Below are positions 1 to 12,780 of a stretch of 64,000 nt of DNA, piece by piece (positions within the stretch are counted from its first letter, which is position 1; the number at the start of each line of letters is the position of its first letter). Below the pieces are notes generated by a model that saw only the letters and a list, made by a program, of their open reading frames with translations, made no database searches and was not told where the DNA came from. The translations under genes were made by a program, and so were the position numbers. This stretch comes from Tubiluchus corallicola (lineage: Eukaryota; Priapulida; Priapulimorpha; Priapulimorphida; Tubiluchidae), in the NCBI GenBank assembly GCA_030141605.1, contig JAQGDQ010000058.1, forward strand, positions 224,852 through 288,851. Reading direction: 5' to 3'.

Positions 1-293
1 GCACAGTAGCACGGCTAAACAGCATCTGACTGTGATTAATTAACACTTTGGGTAAGGGAAGCCGAATGGTTATAGTGTATGCTTAGCAAACGAAGTTAAG
101 CAGGCTTGGCTGCGGAATGGGTGGATGACTACCTCAACAAATTGTCTCTAGGCAGTTTCACCTCTTGCCACACTGCCAACACACATTATTTCATTGAGGG
201 ATGGTTGTACAAAGCACACATCCAAACGTAGCTAAGCTATTTATTGCCAATATATATGTATGTGTATATACACATAGCTTAGGTGTGCTTTGT

Positions 294-306
294 ACACACA
301 CACGCA

Positions 307-338
<32 letters not shown>

Positions 339-350
339 CACACATATATA
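294..350. repeat. CA / CGCA microsatellite
   Basis: An AC dinucleotide tract interrupted by a run of CGCA units and then pure CA, ending in TATATA. A short open frame runs through it (TH/AR repeats), which is simply the translation of the repeat. Confidence 0.95.
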
Positions 351-1199
351 CCGATTCAGTATCTCCTCTTAAAAGTATCTCCTTAATAACTAATTAGGTT
401 CCAACCCTGCCACAACAATCAAGATAATAGGTAGGATCTGCTGTATAATAAAACGTCAGCGGAAGTTGGAGGGACTCCATATGGTATTGAACTATTGATT
501 AACTTCTGAGTGCTTAGAACACACCTAGCTAATCCATCTTGATTAATTATAATAATTGCACCCTGAGATTAATTATGCATGCGGCACTCTCTAGCGATTT
601 ACTGTTTACAAGTGTTATCATTTTATGCTTTTAACATAGCATCCCTTTACAATTTTCTGCTTTCTTAGCAAAAGATGGCGCCACACATGATTTTCGACAC
701 CTGTAGAAGATAATCATACCGGAAAAATTTATCCACATCAGATACACACAATTTACAATAAACTGAGTTTACTGATAATCTACCATAGAAGGGATGTTAT
801 AGGAGTCAAGTAAATCAGTTGGAGGAGATCTGATGAATTAGATTTTCCAGAAAAATAGACTAGTATTGTGGAAACTGGAAAAAAGAATCGTGTATTTAAA
901 AGAAAACATGGTGCTTTTTTCATATTCTACCCCATTCTGAAGAACAGAAAAACTTATACATTTTTGTAACTATGACAATGCCAAAGTGTTTGTGATAATT
1001 AAACAATGGCATAGAAACTTAAGTAACGGCCGGGGACCCCAGCTATTGATAACATCTCAAATGAATATAATTTTCAACATCATAAACATTGAACGAGCAT
1101 GTGCTTCACGTGTTTACAAAATCGAAAATTGAAGTACAGTGTACAACATTCAGTGTGACGCTCAAAAATTCGGCAAATTTTAAGTTTAAAAATTTAAAT

Positions 1200-1325
1200 T
1201 TTATGTTTGCCGCTGTGCTTACGCGCATGAGCACTCGAACGTGTGCACTACGTCACGACTGAATAACATCTGAACTGTCCCATTAAATTAGCCGCGCCAT
1301 GTCGAAATTAGGTTTCTGCGGGTAA
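1200..1325. promoter_or_regulatory. CpG-bearing patch, possible promoter
   Basis: In an AT-rich surrounding this patch holds many CpG dinucleotides, a CRE-like core (TACGTCAC, about 1249-1256) and a GCCGCGCC stretch directly before a plus-strand ATG at 1299. That ATG opens only eight codons and then meets GTAATA, which could be a splice donor. It could be the promoter and first exon of a plus-strand gene, but I found no following exon, so this is weak. Apart from this patch and the repeats listed, I see no gene in 1-2792. Confidence 0.2.
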
Positions 1326-1950
1326 TAATTCTCTCACATAAGTTATTCTCTAAAAATAGTATGTTTCCTTTCAATATTTTATATATTAGATTGTTTTGAA
1401 CAGTAGTTTAAGACTGTGTCCGGTTTTTAAGAACCTTCAATGGAAATACAAAAACAAGATTTTAATTATCTCTTAACGAGTGCATAAAACTATTACTTAA
1501 GATAACTAAAACGTAAATTAGTACAACAGCAGGCATTGTTTGGTATGTCGTTATGCAAAAATGCCTGCCAACCTACTTTTTATGACTGTGAATTGAAATG
1601 AACCGGATTAACAAAGGCAAAACTGTCTTGGTGACACAGTACAACGTTTAGGTAAATATGCACTACAAAACGCAAAGTATGCAAGTTTCGTTGTTATGCA
1701 AATATTGAGTTAAAAATTCCTTCACACAGTAAGCTCAAAGAAACAGAAGTAAAGACAGGCGCTCAAAACACTTAAGAATGAAAGCTAGAAAACTTATGAA
1801 ATACTTAATCATGAAGAGTCATGAAGTACCTCTTTATGAAGTAAAAAAGAAAAAATATAAACATGTACTATTCTGTCCTGTAAACATGTAAACTTGTTTA
1901 ACCTTATAGAACATTGTTTGTGGTGACAGTATTGTGGCAATAAACGCACT

Positions 1951-2023
1951 GCCTATCTCTTCTCCTTCCTCCCTCACCATATCTCCCTTCCCTCTCTCCC
2001 CTTTCTCTTTCCCCCCTCATTCT
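1951..2023. repeat. C/T-rich tract
   Basis: About 70 bases almost entirely C and T on the plus strand (TCTCCTTCC-type), low complexity. If the minus-strand gene of 10.1-2.8 kb continues leftwards, this is purine-rich on its sense strand and lies in or beyond its next intron. Confidence 0.8.
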
Positions 2024-2792
2024 GCAAAAATGACTTTAGAATAAGTGAAAAACATTGATCAGAAGAGTGGCATGAAAACAAGCCAACTTATTGAACCATT
2101 CAAGCTCACAATGAACATTTGCGTGATTGGGCGAGAATAAACATCATTACTACTTACACTACATTAGACTAGCGCAGAAGGTAAACTTTATTAAAGGCAA
2201 GACTAAGGGCGGTTACTGTTATTAAGGAAAACAAGAATCGATTGACAGCAAGTCAATAATAACTAAGCGAATGAAGCCAAGAACATTAGCCAAGTTTAAT
2301 CCAAATGCTTGGGGAAGTTTTTGAAAAGCGTAATTAGGGTAAAATTGTAAATTGTACTTTAAATTTTGAGACACATGTCATAGGTTCGAATACCATTCGA
2401 CCCCATAAAAGATTCTTTCGAGGCCAATACTGTGTCCACATGGAATTACAAGAGTTTGAATTTTAAAAATTAAATATATGAATTAAATATATGCTTTGAC
2501 CATATATGAAGCTGACTTATTACAAGTTACTGATCTTGTATCCAAACAACACACGCCATATTCGAAATATTTTTTTCTTTCCGCAATGCGCAAATTTATT
2601 TGCTACTGAAGAATATGAAATAAAATTAAAAATAGAAGGAGAAATATTAATTTAAGTGCACAAGGAGAAAGATGCCAAAATCACGGTGTCACCCAAATTT
2701 AAATGAAATTTAAGTAAAGTGTTTTTTCAAAAAATTGATATAAGAAAAACTGTGAAACTGTGAATCATCTTCATCTTAATTTTTCAACTTAC

Positions 2793-5700
2793 GTCGGTCT
2801 TGATTTAGCTCTTTTCTGTTTAAATTAGTCGAATTTTCGCTATGCGTTGCAGAATTTTCGCTAAAACTTTCTGACTGTAATAGAGAATCACCACTAATAT
2901 GTCTGCTGGCGTTTGATTCTGTTGTAAGGCCACTTTCTTCACTGGAAGGTTTTTGATTAACATCTGAAAAGAAAGCGACATTTTAAGTAAGTTTTTAACA
3001 GCGCGAACAGAAGTTGGGCCGTCGCCAAGTATTTTTATGCCCCTTACGGTTCTCATACTGAACAGTAATTGCTACTAACACTCTATCCACAGCAGCTAAA
3101 AAATACAGCAGCAGCACTAAAAGGCGACTAAGTCCTAATTCCTTATAGACGTTGTTAGAAGACCTGACTGTGCTGCCCCCTTTAACTACAAGTTTTATAC
3201 AAAAGAAAAAAGTACCTTGACAAATAATTAAAGCGCACTTAGTTTTAATAAGGGGTCGTTGTCTGACTTGTCTCCAATAAACACTAGGAAATTTTCGAAA
3301 AGCAGCTTTCAGACAGCAGTCTAGATAACACACACAATGTCAAGAAAAAAAGGTTTCCTGTAGGCTGTAGAACAAAAAAACGACGAGTTTTTTTTCCAGC
3401 ATTCGCTATCAAGTTCTGTACATGTGTAGTGAGCCACTCAATTAGTGTAAGCAATTTCTATCAAATCAGTTGAATGATTTGTGCGCATTGTCCATATATA
3501 CGCAACATTCGGCAAAATGTCAAAATCACAAAATCTATAAACACGAAGATCCCTGCAGAGCAAGAGCGTTATAAATCACCAAGGGAACAACAAAATTCTA
3601 CAAGAAAAAATGTGAGATCGAAACATCAATGCTGTGGCTATGCGGATACAGGTGCATGTCTGACACTCTCTTTTGAGCCCACTAATGCCCGCAGTCTTGG
3701 TGCCTGCGACATTAGTACCCTGAATCTGGGCACCTTCGACCGGGTTAAATGAAAATCAAGTTCAAAAACCGAGACTTCAGACGGAGATGAAATGCATTAT
3801 TTATCAGCAAACTAACCATGATACTACTTGTAGGTGCAAAATCACTAAAATCATGGTTTCTTTTATGTTTTTTGGTATGTTAAAATAAGTGATGCGCAAG
3901 AAACCATGTTAGAAATCCATTACTCATTATTTTAATATCATACCTAATTTTATCATTTCTCGGATACACAGCATATTCATAACTAAATAAAAGCTGAATG
4001 TGGGTATAATGTCAATGATATTTTCTGCATGGCGACTGTGAAAGTAAGTCAGGTGTGTTTTGCAGCTTTTTCTAACCGAGCTATGCTAAATTCTGTGCAA
4101 AATACATATAGACCAACCGTCATCATAGTCACGATTATGCATAAGTGATTATTAATTTCAGAAAATACTTCCATAAAGTCCAAAATGCACTTGCGGCTCG
4201 ACTGAAATCACAATTAAGGATAAATTTTATTATTGAGCCGCTGTGCTACAAACGTCAAATAAATCTTAGGAAGCTGCCGTTTAATTTTTTAACCTAAATT
4301 TACACGAGCACTTCGTGACGATGGGTTTGCGCTACCCGATGAAAATGGAAAGGAAAATTTATGCAACGTTTTTACACCCTTCAAGTGCAGTGCTCAAGCG
4401 AGAGCTCAGATCAGCTGCTGCTGTATTGATCAGCGGCTATTCACAGGACAACCAGAGAAGTCCCACATAACAGTCAATTATGATAAATGCAGATTTCGAA
4501 TGCAAGGCGACTAGCCAAGATTTTCAGAAATACATCCTAGTTTATTTCGCAGTAACACAAAAGATTTGTTCATGAACAATACAAGTGCATACATGTACAA
4601 TTTTATTTAAAAAGCATAATAGTAAGTTTATATGCTAGTAATCAACTAGCTAGCAAGGTCTGATAAGCAAAAACTGCAGGGGCATTTATTCGTGAATATT
4701 AAAACAAATAAAAAATATTAACAAATAAATGAAACCGATATTTTATGAACAAAGTTAAGAAAGAAACAGTTGCGTAAAGAAACTGAAGTAAACATTACGT
4801 TAATATTTAAATATTTAAAATGCATTTAGATTTAAGCAATAATTTGCCTAAAAACTAGAGGCATGCCTGTTTGCGTCAAACACTGACGTTCTATTAAAAG
4901 CAATGCTGTCATAATAATGTGTTTATTATATAAGTGTTCAATTAAAACCGCTCTTTAGGGCAAAATCAGGTAAAAGAACGACAAAATTATAGTACACATA
5001 TTCGCGAAGGTTACAGCTAAAAGTTGAGCGACACAGCTCAACACTGCTGAGCAGACTTATTGACTTTAATCCTACTAGGGTTACAACGCATTGAAAGTAT
5101 TGAGCTCATAATGACCATGGTTAAACCGTGCAAGCATTCAACATGCAGAAAGACAACAGAGAACTAAGACATGTTAAAGTTAATATTGCCTGAAGCAATA
5201 GTTTAATGCGAGGCTGTTGTTCTATAGGCTTAAACCACCTGCTAGAACAGAGTTTACCTTGATTTACATTACAGAGCCCAGCGTCTGTCTGTTGAGCTGT
5301 ATGAACACACCTTTATTTTTTTCCAAGGTACCTTAGTTGACGCTCTTAGAGTTACTGTGTTGAAACAAATGCACTCAAATGGTAAAGCTGAGATTGATGG
5401 ACAGTATACGTGGAGCTTTATAGAACCACAAAAAACAAAAAATCCAAGGCCAACTATCACCACATTACGAAAATATACAAGATGATATTTTTATCCGAGA
5501 ATGCATCAAATGCTATTACTGGTTGTACATTTTTGAAAAAAAAAATTCAGGCATGCTACCGGAGGAACCGGGCCCTTCTAGCAAAAATTCCAAACCATAC
5601 TGAATTGTTTACGACTTTACTATTTCTTAATTTCTTAACTCCAAATTTTTATAAGTCTCTGTTTTAATGCTGGTTTAATAATTACATAATCAGTTCAGTT

Positions 5701-8700
5701 CAAATCACTATAATAGATCTGTCAATCCAACATTTTTATTCCAAATAAGAATTATTCATAAATTAAAAATCAGTACTCAGTTAAGCAATACACAAATTAC
5801 AAACATCGTAAAAATAAAGATGTTACATCTTCCAGTAAGATGATGATGGCGAACCGGTAAAGTTAAAGAATTAATATTATTATCTCGTTAAGGTCATGTA
5901 AGTAAAATCGTATACATTTAAACAACTTGGTCCATTCAGGGCACCAGGAATCACGGTGAAAGAGTCCACAAAGGTCTGCAGGAAGAACGTCATTTGTCCA
6001 GCAGCCAGCAGCCAAATTTAATTGGACAAATAATCGGCTACCCGTATAAAATCTGCACTAGTAGATCAAACATGGAGACAGGTGCGTACAAGTTAACAGC
6101 AGGTAACCCCATCTTTATGGGATCAATCATTTCCGCCGAGTTAACAGCTTGAAAGAACCACAAAGCTCATCCAACTGAGTTACATTACATACATAAAATA
6201 TACAGTAACCAACATACGTCATGCTGTAATTACTCAAATACCGAAATCATTGCATTGTATGAATTTGTTACAAGTGTCAACAGAATGTTTTTTAACGGTA
6301 CCATAGAGCTACTTTTAGCAATTTCATATTATACTATAGTGGCCAGAAAGAAAAATTTCTATAACCACGTGTCATTTACCAACTTTATCTCAACTGAGCT
6401 AAATAAACGACTCTCGAACAAGAAATATTTACGCGACGGAAAGGATTAGTTCGAGATCATGGCCCCACTCCTTGAATGAGAATATTTTATCCATATCTAT
6501 AGATCATTTAACTGCACGGACGGTGCTACGTCCTCAGTTGCACTTGATATCAAACTCAGTAAATTTAAAAATAAATATGATCGAAATAGTTTTTAAAGTT
6601 TGACACATTTTATTTTCTTCCATTTTACTCCTATCACTATTGGAAAATCTAAAACTGCTGACGCCATGTACGAAACGCATGAACGTCTATATTTTCTACA
6701 ATAATAACAATACATGCCCCGGGAATCAATTATAATAACCAGCATGCGGCTAGAATGTGCTTAATCAATTAATTGATTCCACTCCATTGTGTAAATACGA
6801 CCCATCTGCAGTACTGATTTGTCTAATTAGCGTACCCCTCCCCTTACATATTAGTAGCACGAAAAAATACAATGTTATGGCAGCCTGTAGAGCCAGAAAT
6901 TGGTAGCTTTTGGGCTGAAATCTAAAACAATTTGTTGATTAATCAAACCGTGCGGCGTGAAAAATGTTGCGTTACTCTAGAGCTCGAACCGATATCTTAA
7001 ATGGTGAGATCATGATACACCTAGACAGTAGACCCAAAATTCAGAACAATCAAAAACACTGTCTAGTATCAATGCACACAAAGTCTAAGTAAATGTCATA
7101 AAACTTGTTTTAAACATATTAAACAATATTTGACAAAGCACTTAGATTAATCACTTTCGATAATAAGCAATCCAGTAATACAAATTCTATCTAAATAAGG
7201 TTTCCCTTTTTACGGTTTCCTATTTCGGACGAAGAACTCAGATTTATCATTTATGGTGCGCAGTCCTGTCTGTTATAGAGATTAATGACCAGAGTCTATA
7301 ATCCATTAATAAAAACTCAAGTATCTTACGTGCAATATTAAGAAGCCACTTCAAATCAAGTCAGGGTGAGTTAGTCCTGCGCGAAAAGAGACCTAATGCA
7401 CTTGTTCTAGGGAATGTTTTACCGGTACGTTAACTACTTTAAGCGCAGCAATATTGTGTTTATCTGATTTTTTGCGTCTGTAAAATAAGCTTGCTAAGAG
7501 AAAACATTTGTTAGGTCGTTTGGAACTCCCAATTTAAGGTTGTCTGCAAGACCGAAGTGTAGTATCCACTTTCTAGAATTTAGATCCTCTAACAAGACGC
7601 CCTTTCCTCGATGCACATTGTGTAGATCACTTCCGGTAGTTCACCCTATATATATTTTAGACACGCATATCTCTGAAGCCAATCATTTCGCAACAATTTA
7701 ATGCCTGTGATCATTAAATTATTAAAAAATTACTCTAAATGATGAAGGCTTGTTACAAATAGGAAGTCAAGAGCTTAAAGTAACAGCAATGTGACAGAAG
7801 ACCACGTCAAATAGGAAAATGTGCAGGTGCTATAGACGTATTAGTAACACATAAGTAATAAATAGGGTGGCATTAATAAATAATTATGGCACTATAATCT
7901 CCAGAGGCCATTAACCCACACCTAATAAATTAAAGTAGCGACAATAAAAGTGGCGAAACTGTCATGTTATATTATCAGTAGTTACAACAAATTGCTACAT
8001 ATGTATCATTGTTCACTTAGCAAACTAGTGTAAACGAACCACAGGTTCAAAGCCTAGTTATATAATATACATGTGTCAGTCATACAACAATTTGTGATAC
8101 AATAATTATAATTACTTTCCCTTGCCAGATCAAAAATAAATACTAAAACTCCGTTCATTACCAAAAAAGCGTAAAAATGCTACTGATTCGTATTTATAAC
8201 TGAACAGGAAGAGAATATTGGATAAAAGCGTGGGGTTTAGCTTACAGCTGCACAAACATTGCTAGCAAATAATCTGGAACTGCCGGGGAAACTTGGTCAC
8301 GAAAGTCGGCAAGCCATTCACACCTTTGCTAAATTTTGCCGAATTTTACTTGCCGCAGACTATAAAATCATTATTCACGATTTATTCATATTTCATAGTA
8401 CAAAACGGCTTCTCAAGACAGCTGCTATCCAATTTAAATTAACGAGCTTTTATTACCGACGATGTAATAATTCAAAATCCCGGATTACAGAAAATTTGAG
8501 TAATTAATCAAGCGAAGATGATCAATAGTACCGCCAAGAGCAGTCTCGGGCAAGTGATTAGTGTGCTAGTTTATTTATTAAAAGTAAAAAAGATTTAAAA
8601 ATATAATGCTGTCTTGTGAGAGGTCAACCTAACATTATAATTAAAAAAGAAATCAAAATCAACGTCAAGTAACGGGATTCAAAGAAAATTAATTTATGGA

Positions 8701-10173
8701 AAATAAATTGTAATTTAGAATCATGTGACCGGTTGAAATCACCATTTAAAGGACCACCGGCCAAAAGACAATCCGATAAAAAGGAATCATGGACCACTGC
8801 AAGCTGGATACACTAAAGGAATAGGTCAAGCATCCAAAGGAACTGAGAATTTTGGGGGATTTGAGGATTTTTATACAGAATATATTGCACATAAAGCTTT
8901 CACTCAGAATTATGCCACCTATATTACTATCAGCTACAAAATATTAAACAGATTTCTAGGGTTCTACTCAAAAGTAAGCCTACATGCTGTTGCACAGAAC
9001 TGTACACACTAATTAACATTACTGCCCAGCGAATTTATAAAAGTTAATAAATTGTCATTATACATCATTTTAAAGCTTACATTCTGAATAACTGATCTCA
9101 ATTTTTTTCCACAAAAAAGAAGATAATAAAGTTAATAAATTGTCATTATACATCATTTTAAAGCTTACATTCTGAATAACTGATCTCAATTTTTTTCACA
9201 AAAAAGAAGATAATAAAGTTAATAAATTGTCATTATACATCATTTTAAAGCTTACATTCTGAATAACTGATCTCAATTTTTTTCACAAAAAAGAAGATAA
9301 TAAAGTTAATAAATTGTCATTATACATCATTTTAAAGCTTACATTCTGAATAACTGATCTCAATTTTTTTCACAAAAAAGAAGATGATAAAGTTAATAAA
9401 TTGTCATTATACATCATTTTAAAGCTTACATTCTGAATAACTGATCTCAATTTTTTTCCCAAAAAAGAAGATGAGGACAACTCAATAACTATTAATTTTG
9501 TTCAATTGTTTCCACAAAATTATTTCTCAGTTGATACCCATTTTTGTCTGTCAAAGTTCGATACTAATTTTCACGCTCAACACACGTAAGTTTATCATTA
9601 TTTTTAGTTTATCCTCTTTCATACTTGCATAAATTAAAAACCTGTAAAATAAATCACTGTCATCTGTCACTGCTGAACCGGGAATACGATGACGTATATT
9701 TTAGTCAAGCATCGAGCTTAACCGAATGAAGACATTAGTGCCAATATTATAGGTACTCATAAAGCGGAGACTGTACAGCCTCCAGGTAAACGCCATACTA
9801 GGCTTGGCATCTACGCAGTAACCCGCTCTGGTTCTGCTACTAGTCAAATAATTCTGCCATACATGACGAGAACGATTTGGAACAGTTTTTTTAGATATTC
9901 GTTTGGCATGTACAAGTAAGAATTAGATAGGAATTCAGATTCAATAATATGCCAACTTCGTAGTACGTGAGATGTAAAAAAACTGCAAATGGGCATACTT
10001 GTTCGCTGCATAAATACAATCAGTTTTCAAAATTTTTCGGCGACAATCTCTCTTTAGCGTTAAAACTTGTAACATCACATTTCATTCTTACCTCCAGTTA
10101 TTTCAAGAGACTGCAACCCTTCTACAGGAGGAGCCTCTTCCATGGTTGGGAGGGGCTGCGCCTCTTCCTCCAT
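2793..10173 (-). CDS. Unrecognised gene, N-terminal two coding exons (partial, leaves window on the left)
   Basis: Two minus-strand exons join in phase. The first runs from an ATG at 10173 to 10092 and encodes 27 residues rich in Glu and Pro (begins MEEEAQPLPT), ending one base into a codon before the donor GTAAGA. The second, 2963-2793, follows the acceptor TTTTCAG, supplies the other two bases (making Asp) and adds 56 residues very rich in Ser, Glu and Asn (for example SESFSENSATHSENS), ending before GTAAGT in phase 1. The predicted 84 residues look disordered and acidic. I do not recognise the family. The reading frame is also open upstream of the ATG for about 50 bases, so exon one could begin earlier and the start could lie elsewhere. 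The roughly 7.1-kb intron may hide further exons. Support is the splice sites, phase match and composition. Confidence 0.45.
2964..10091 (-). other. Large intron of the left-hand gene
   Basis: Between the two proposed exons I see AT-rich sequence with no recognisable coding exon. It contains the 87-bp minisatellite and a slightly GC-richer stretch at about 3620-3750 whose 92-codon plus-strand frame has no recognisable motif. Several short open frames (for example 5269-5667, 6255-6449, 8259-8507) lack splice context and I treat them as chance. Confidence 0.4.
9041..9476. repeat. 87-bp minisatellite, five copies
   Basis: Five head-to-tail copies start at about 9041, 9129, 9216, 9303 and 9390, so the period is 88, 87, 87 and 87 bases. 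The copies are almost identical, differing by an extra C in the T-tract of the first, a G for A in the spacer of the fourth, and CCC for CAC at the end of the last. Each contains TTAATAAATTGTC, AAGCTTACATTC and a T7 followed by A6 run. The near identity indicates recent expansion. Confidence 0.95.
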
Positions 10174-12627
10174 TCGATTTTTCTCCAAAGCGGCAAACTC
10201 TTTTTTCAAAAATACTCTTATAATTTACTAACTGACAAGAAGATCAACACCTATGCGACTCTAGAGCTTTCTTGCACCTGAAAAACAAACATTTATATAA
10301 TACGGAACGATATGTACGGGGTTTACTTTCGCTGTTATACACCTAAGCCGCATATACCATAACTCTAAATATACACAGACCTATCCACCACGTCCACTAT
10401 TGAGCACACCACACAAACATTATAAACCTTATAAAGGTAAGTACTGATAAACAGTTAATAGTGTTTTTGTCTGCAATAAATAATATCGATTGTTCACAAG
10501 TCACAAGTAATTTTACTATCGGCTAACAAAGACAAGTCTCCTAGCAAAATCTCGCTGAAAATTTGAATTCATAAAAGTTTACGAAAAACGTTAATTATCA
10601 AATCATATTGTAGCTGCATATAAATGAAATGAAAATACTTTTGAAACGTCAATTAATGCACAATTATTACAAATGTCGTCTCAAAAAAGTAAACTAAAAA
10701 TTGCTGAACGATTGGCCTTTATTCCCTGTATAAAAACAACAAGATTCTAAGCGAACGGCTCCTTATTTTATGCATAATCTCATAACTACAAGCAGTTCTA
10801 TGGGTAAAAGTGGCTTTTGATCAGTTTTCGCAAGCGTTTTCGTTGACTCTGTAAAATCATTCACGCCAGTTTCTTAGTAAGTAAAAGGTACAATGATGCT
10901 GATGCTGTTTACCTTTCTAAAGATACTTGGAAGCAGCGCAATGACTTTACAACATCCAATAATCAGCCAATTTCTTCCTCACAAAAGCTTTATTAGCTCT
11001 TGAAATGTTTAGCCATAAAAAGCCAGCTGGCTTATTTATTTGTGCATCAGGGCTTTTGTCAGCTTCGAAGATTTGTAACTTGCTAATACAGAAGTGCCTA
11101 TTGGTCTGTTTATATTTCAGTAACAGATAAATTGAGGTTTTTACAAAATTACGGTACGGGGCTCATTTTAACTGATGTGCAGCAGAAATAGCACCACTAA
11201 ACAAAATATGGGTTAATTAAACAAAGTAAAGTTAGTCAGTCACCACCCACACCTAACTTTTAATCTGAAATTCAAAACACGCAACAGGCTAAGTCCTGGA
11301 CTGCAGCTCTTATATATAAGGTCTAAAAACTGTGTTCATATAGAAGTCTCTTTTGTTACAAAACTCTGTCTCTGTGTTGCTATTTTGAAAAAAAGAACAT
11401 CACAGAAATTTGAGAAGGTACATAATTATATGCTGGTCAAATTTACAGAGTTCTGTCTGATCTAAATGGCTAAATGGGTACATTCTTTATGAGCATTAAC
11501 AATTAAATTTTCTTTTTTAGCCGAGGGTCTAGTAGTCTACTTTCCATAATTGTCTAGGTTAAACTTAAAGATGAGAAAAACAAGAAACGGCTTTTGAAGT
11601 ATAACACCGAGCTATTTACATTAGCAAGGACTTTGGTCTGAAACTAGCATCTTGTGTGCAAAATAGGTCAAAGACTAACATTACCAGTTGCAAGGAAAAA
11701 TAGTGGCTTTTTGACAGACTCTAGAAACTTCCACAGATAAATTAAATCATTATTCATATACTAATGTATCTTAAATCCTTACAAATTTGACATTAATTAT
11801 TACTGCTGACAAAAAAGTGAAAGCTATACAAGTTTACAAATCGTTTGTTCTTATAAATTACACTTTTCAGGAATTATAAATGGTGCAAAACTTTTCGCTA
11901 GGGAAGAAAATATGCCCAAAAACTGGGACTTCTCTCCAAATGGTCGCATTTTGAAAAATAAGTCACGAATGAGAGAATACAATTTTTATGTACGGCACCG
12001 TCGGCTCGCCAAAAATGGTAAAGCTGCAGCCACACGAAAATACGTAAAATAATACGAACCAGCAAAATATCTTAGAAGTTTCAAAAATGGATACTATTTT
12101 AAAAATGCAATAAACCATATTTTAATAAAGTTATAACATTAGTTTGGTAATTACACGTTCATTTATACCAATGTATCACTTTTTCAAAACACGAATAACC
12201 ATAAGACGTATCATTGGACAACATATAACTACCAGACCTAAATGAACAGCCTTTGAAACAAACTTCAACGATAGTTTTTACTTTAGTTTAGGTTAGAAAT
12301 GTGCTCAAGCTCCAACGCCGTGCCCACGTATCATACAAAAAATTGACCTCGGCTATTTGCAAATTACTATGTTAAAACTAACTTCAGTGTTATCATCATT
12401 AAAATTCGTTGTAGGCCTGCTTATCCAAATGCAACCGATAAATTTTCGTGAGTTGTCCTGCACAAAATTAGTTTTAATAAACGTGAAGCGAATCCTAGCA
12501 GAAGCTAGAAATAAAGCCTGGTCGTCCGATCGGCGGCCACTGCTTGTAAGTTGTAACATTCACTAGTTTTAACTACATTTAGCAACGTTACTAAACGACT
12601 GCTTCTTGTACGAAACAATGAACTTAC
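10174..12627. other. Gene-free stretch (first intron or intergenic)
   Basis: AT-rich sequence with no exon I can support. A plus-strand frame at 12357-12566 ends just after a good donor (CTTGTAAGT near 12546), but the matching protein shows no motif and the minus strand is open over the same bases, so it is not called. Confidence 0.4.
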
Positions 12628-12780
12628 CACTTAAGAAGTCTTTTTAATCCAAAAGAGCCGTATAATCTATTAGACGATAACAACTTGCGATTTTCACGAC
12701 ACAAACAGACGACAGCAGCAGTACATGGGAGCCTGCTTGAAATCGATTAGCGACGGTTTCATAAATTGAGAACCGTCGGG
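12628..12780 (-). promoter_or_regulatory. Candidate promoter and untranslated first exon of the left-hand gene
   Basis: Reading the minus strand, sequence up to 12628 ends in AAGTG and is followed by a strong donor GTAAGTT. It has no long open frame, as expected for an untranslated first exon of the gene whose ATG is at 10173. Just upstream, 12751-12758 (CGACGGTT) and 12771-12778 (AACCGTCG) form a perfect 8-base inverted repeat around 12 bases, in a small CpG-bearing patch. The position fits a promoter, but no transcript evidence is available. Confidence 0.25.

Noticed and set aside
3474..3752. 92-codon plus-strand frame with CCGYADTGACL
   Set aside because: No recognisable domain, no splice support, and the GC-richer 3' half looks like a repeat fragment; kept only as part of the intron description.
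9041..9476. Regular tandem repeats considered as a CRISPR-like array
   Set aside because: The whole 87-base unit is repeated with no unique spacers, and the genome is animal.
12353..12566. Overlapping 68-69 codon frames on both strands
   Set aside because: Both strands are open over the same bases and neither shows a motif; the good donor on the plus strand is not enough alone.
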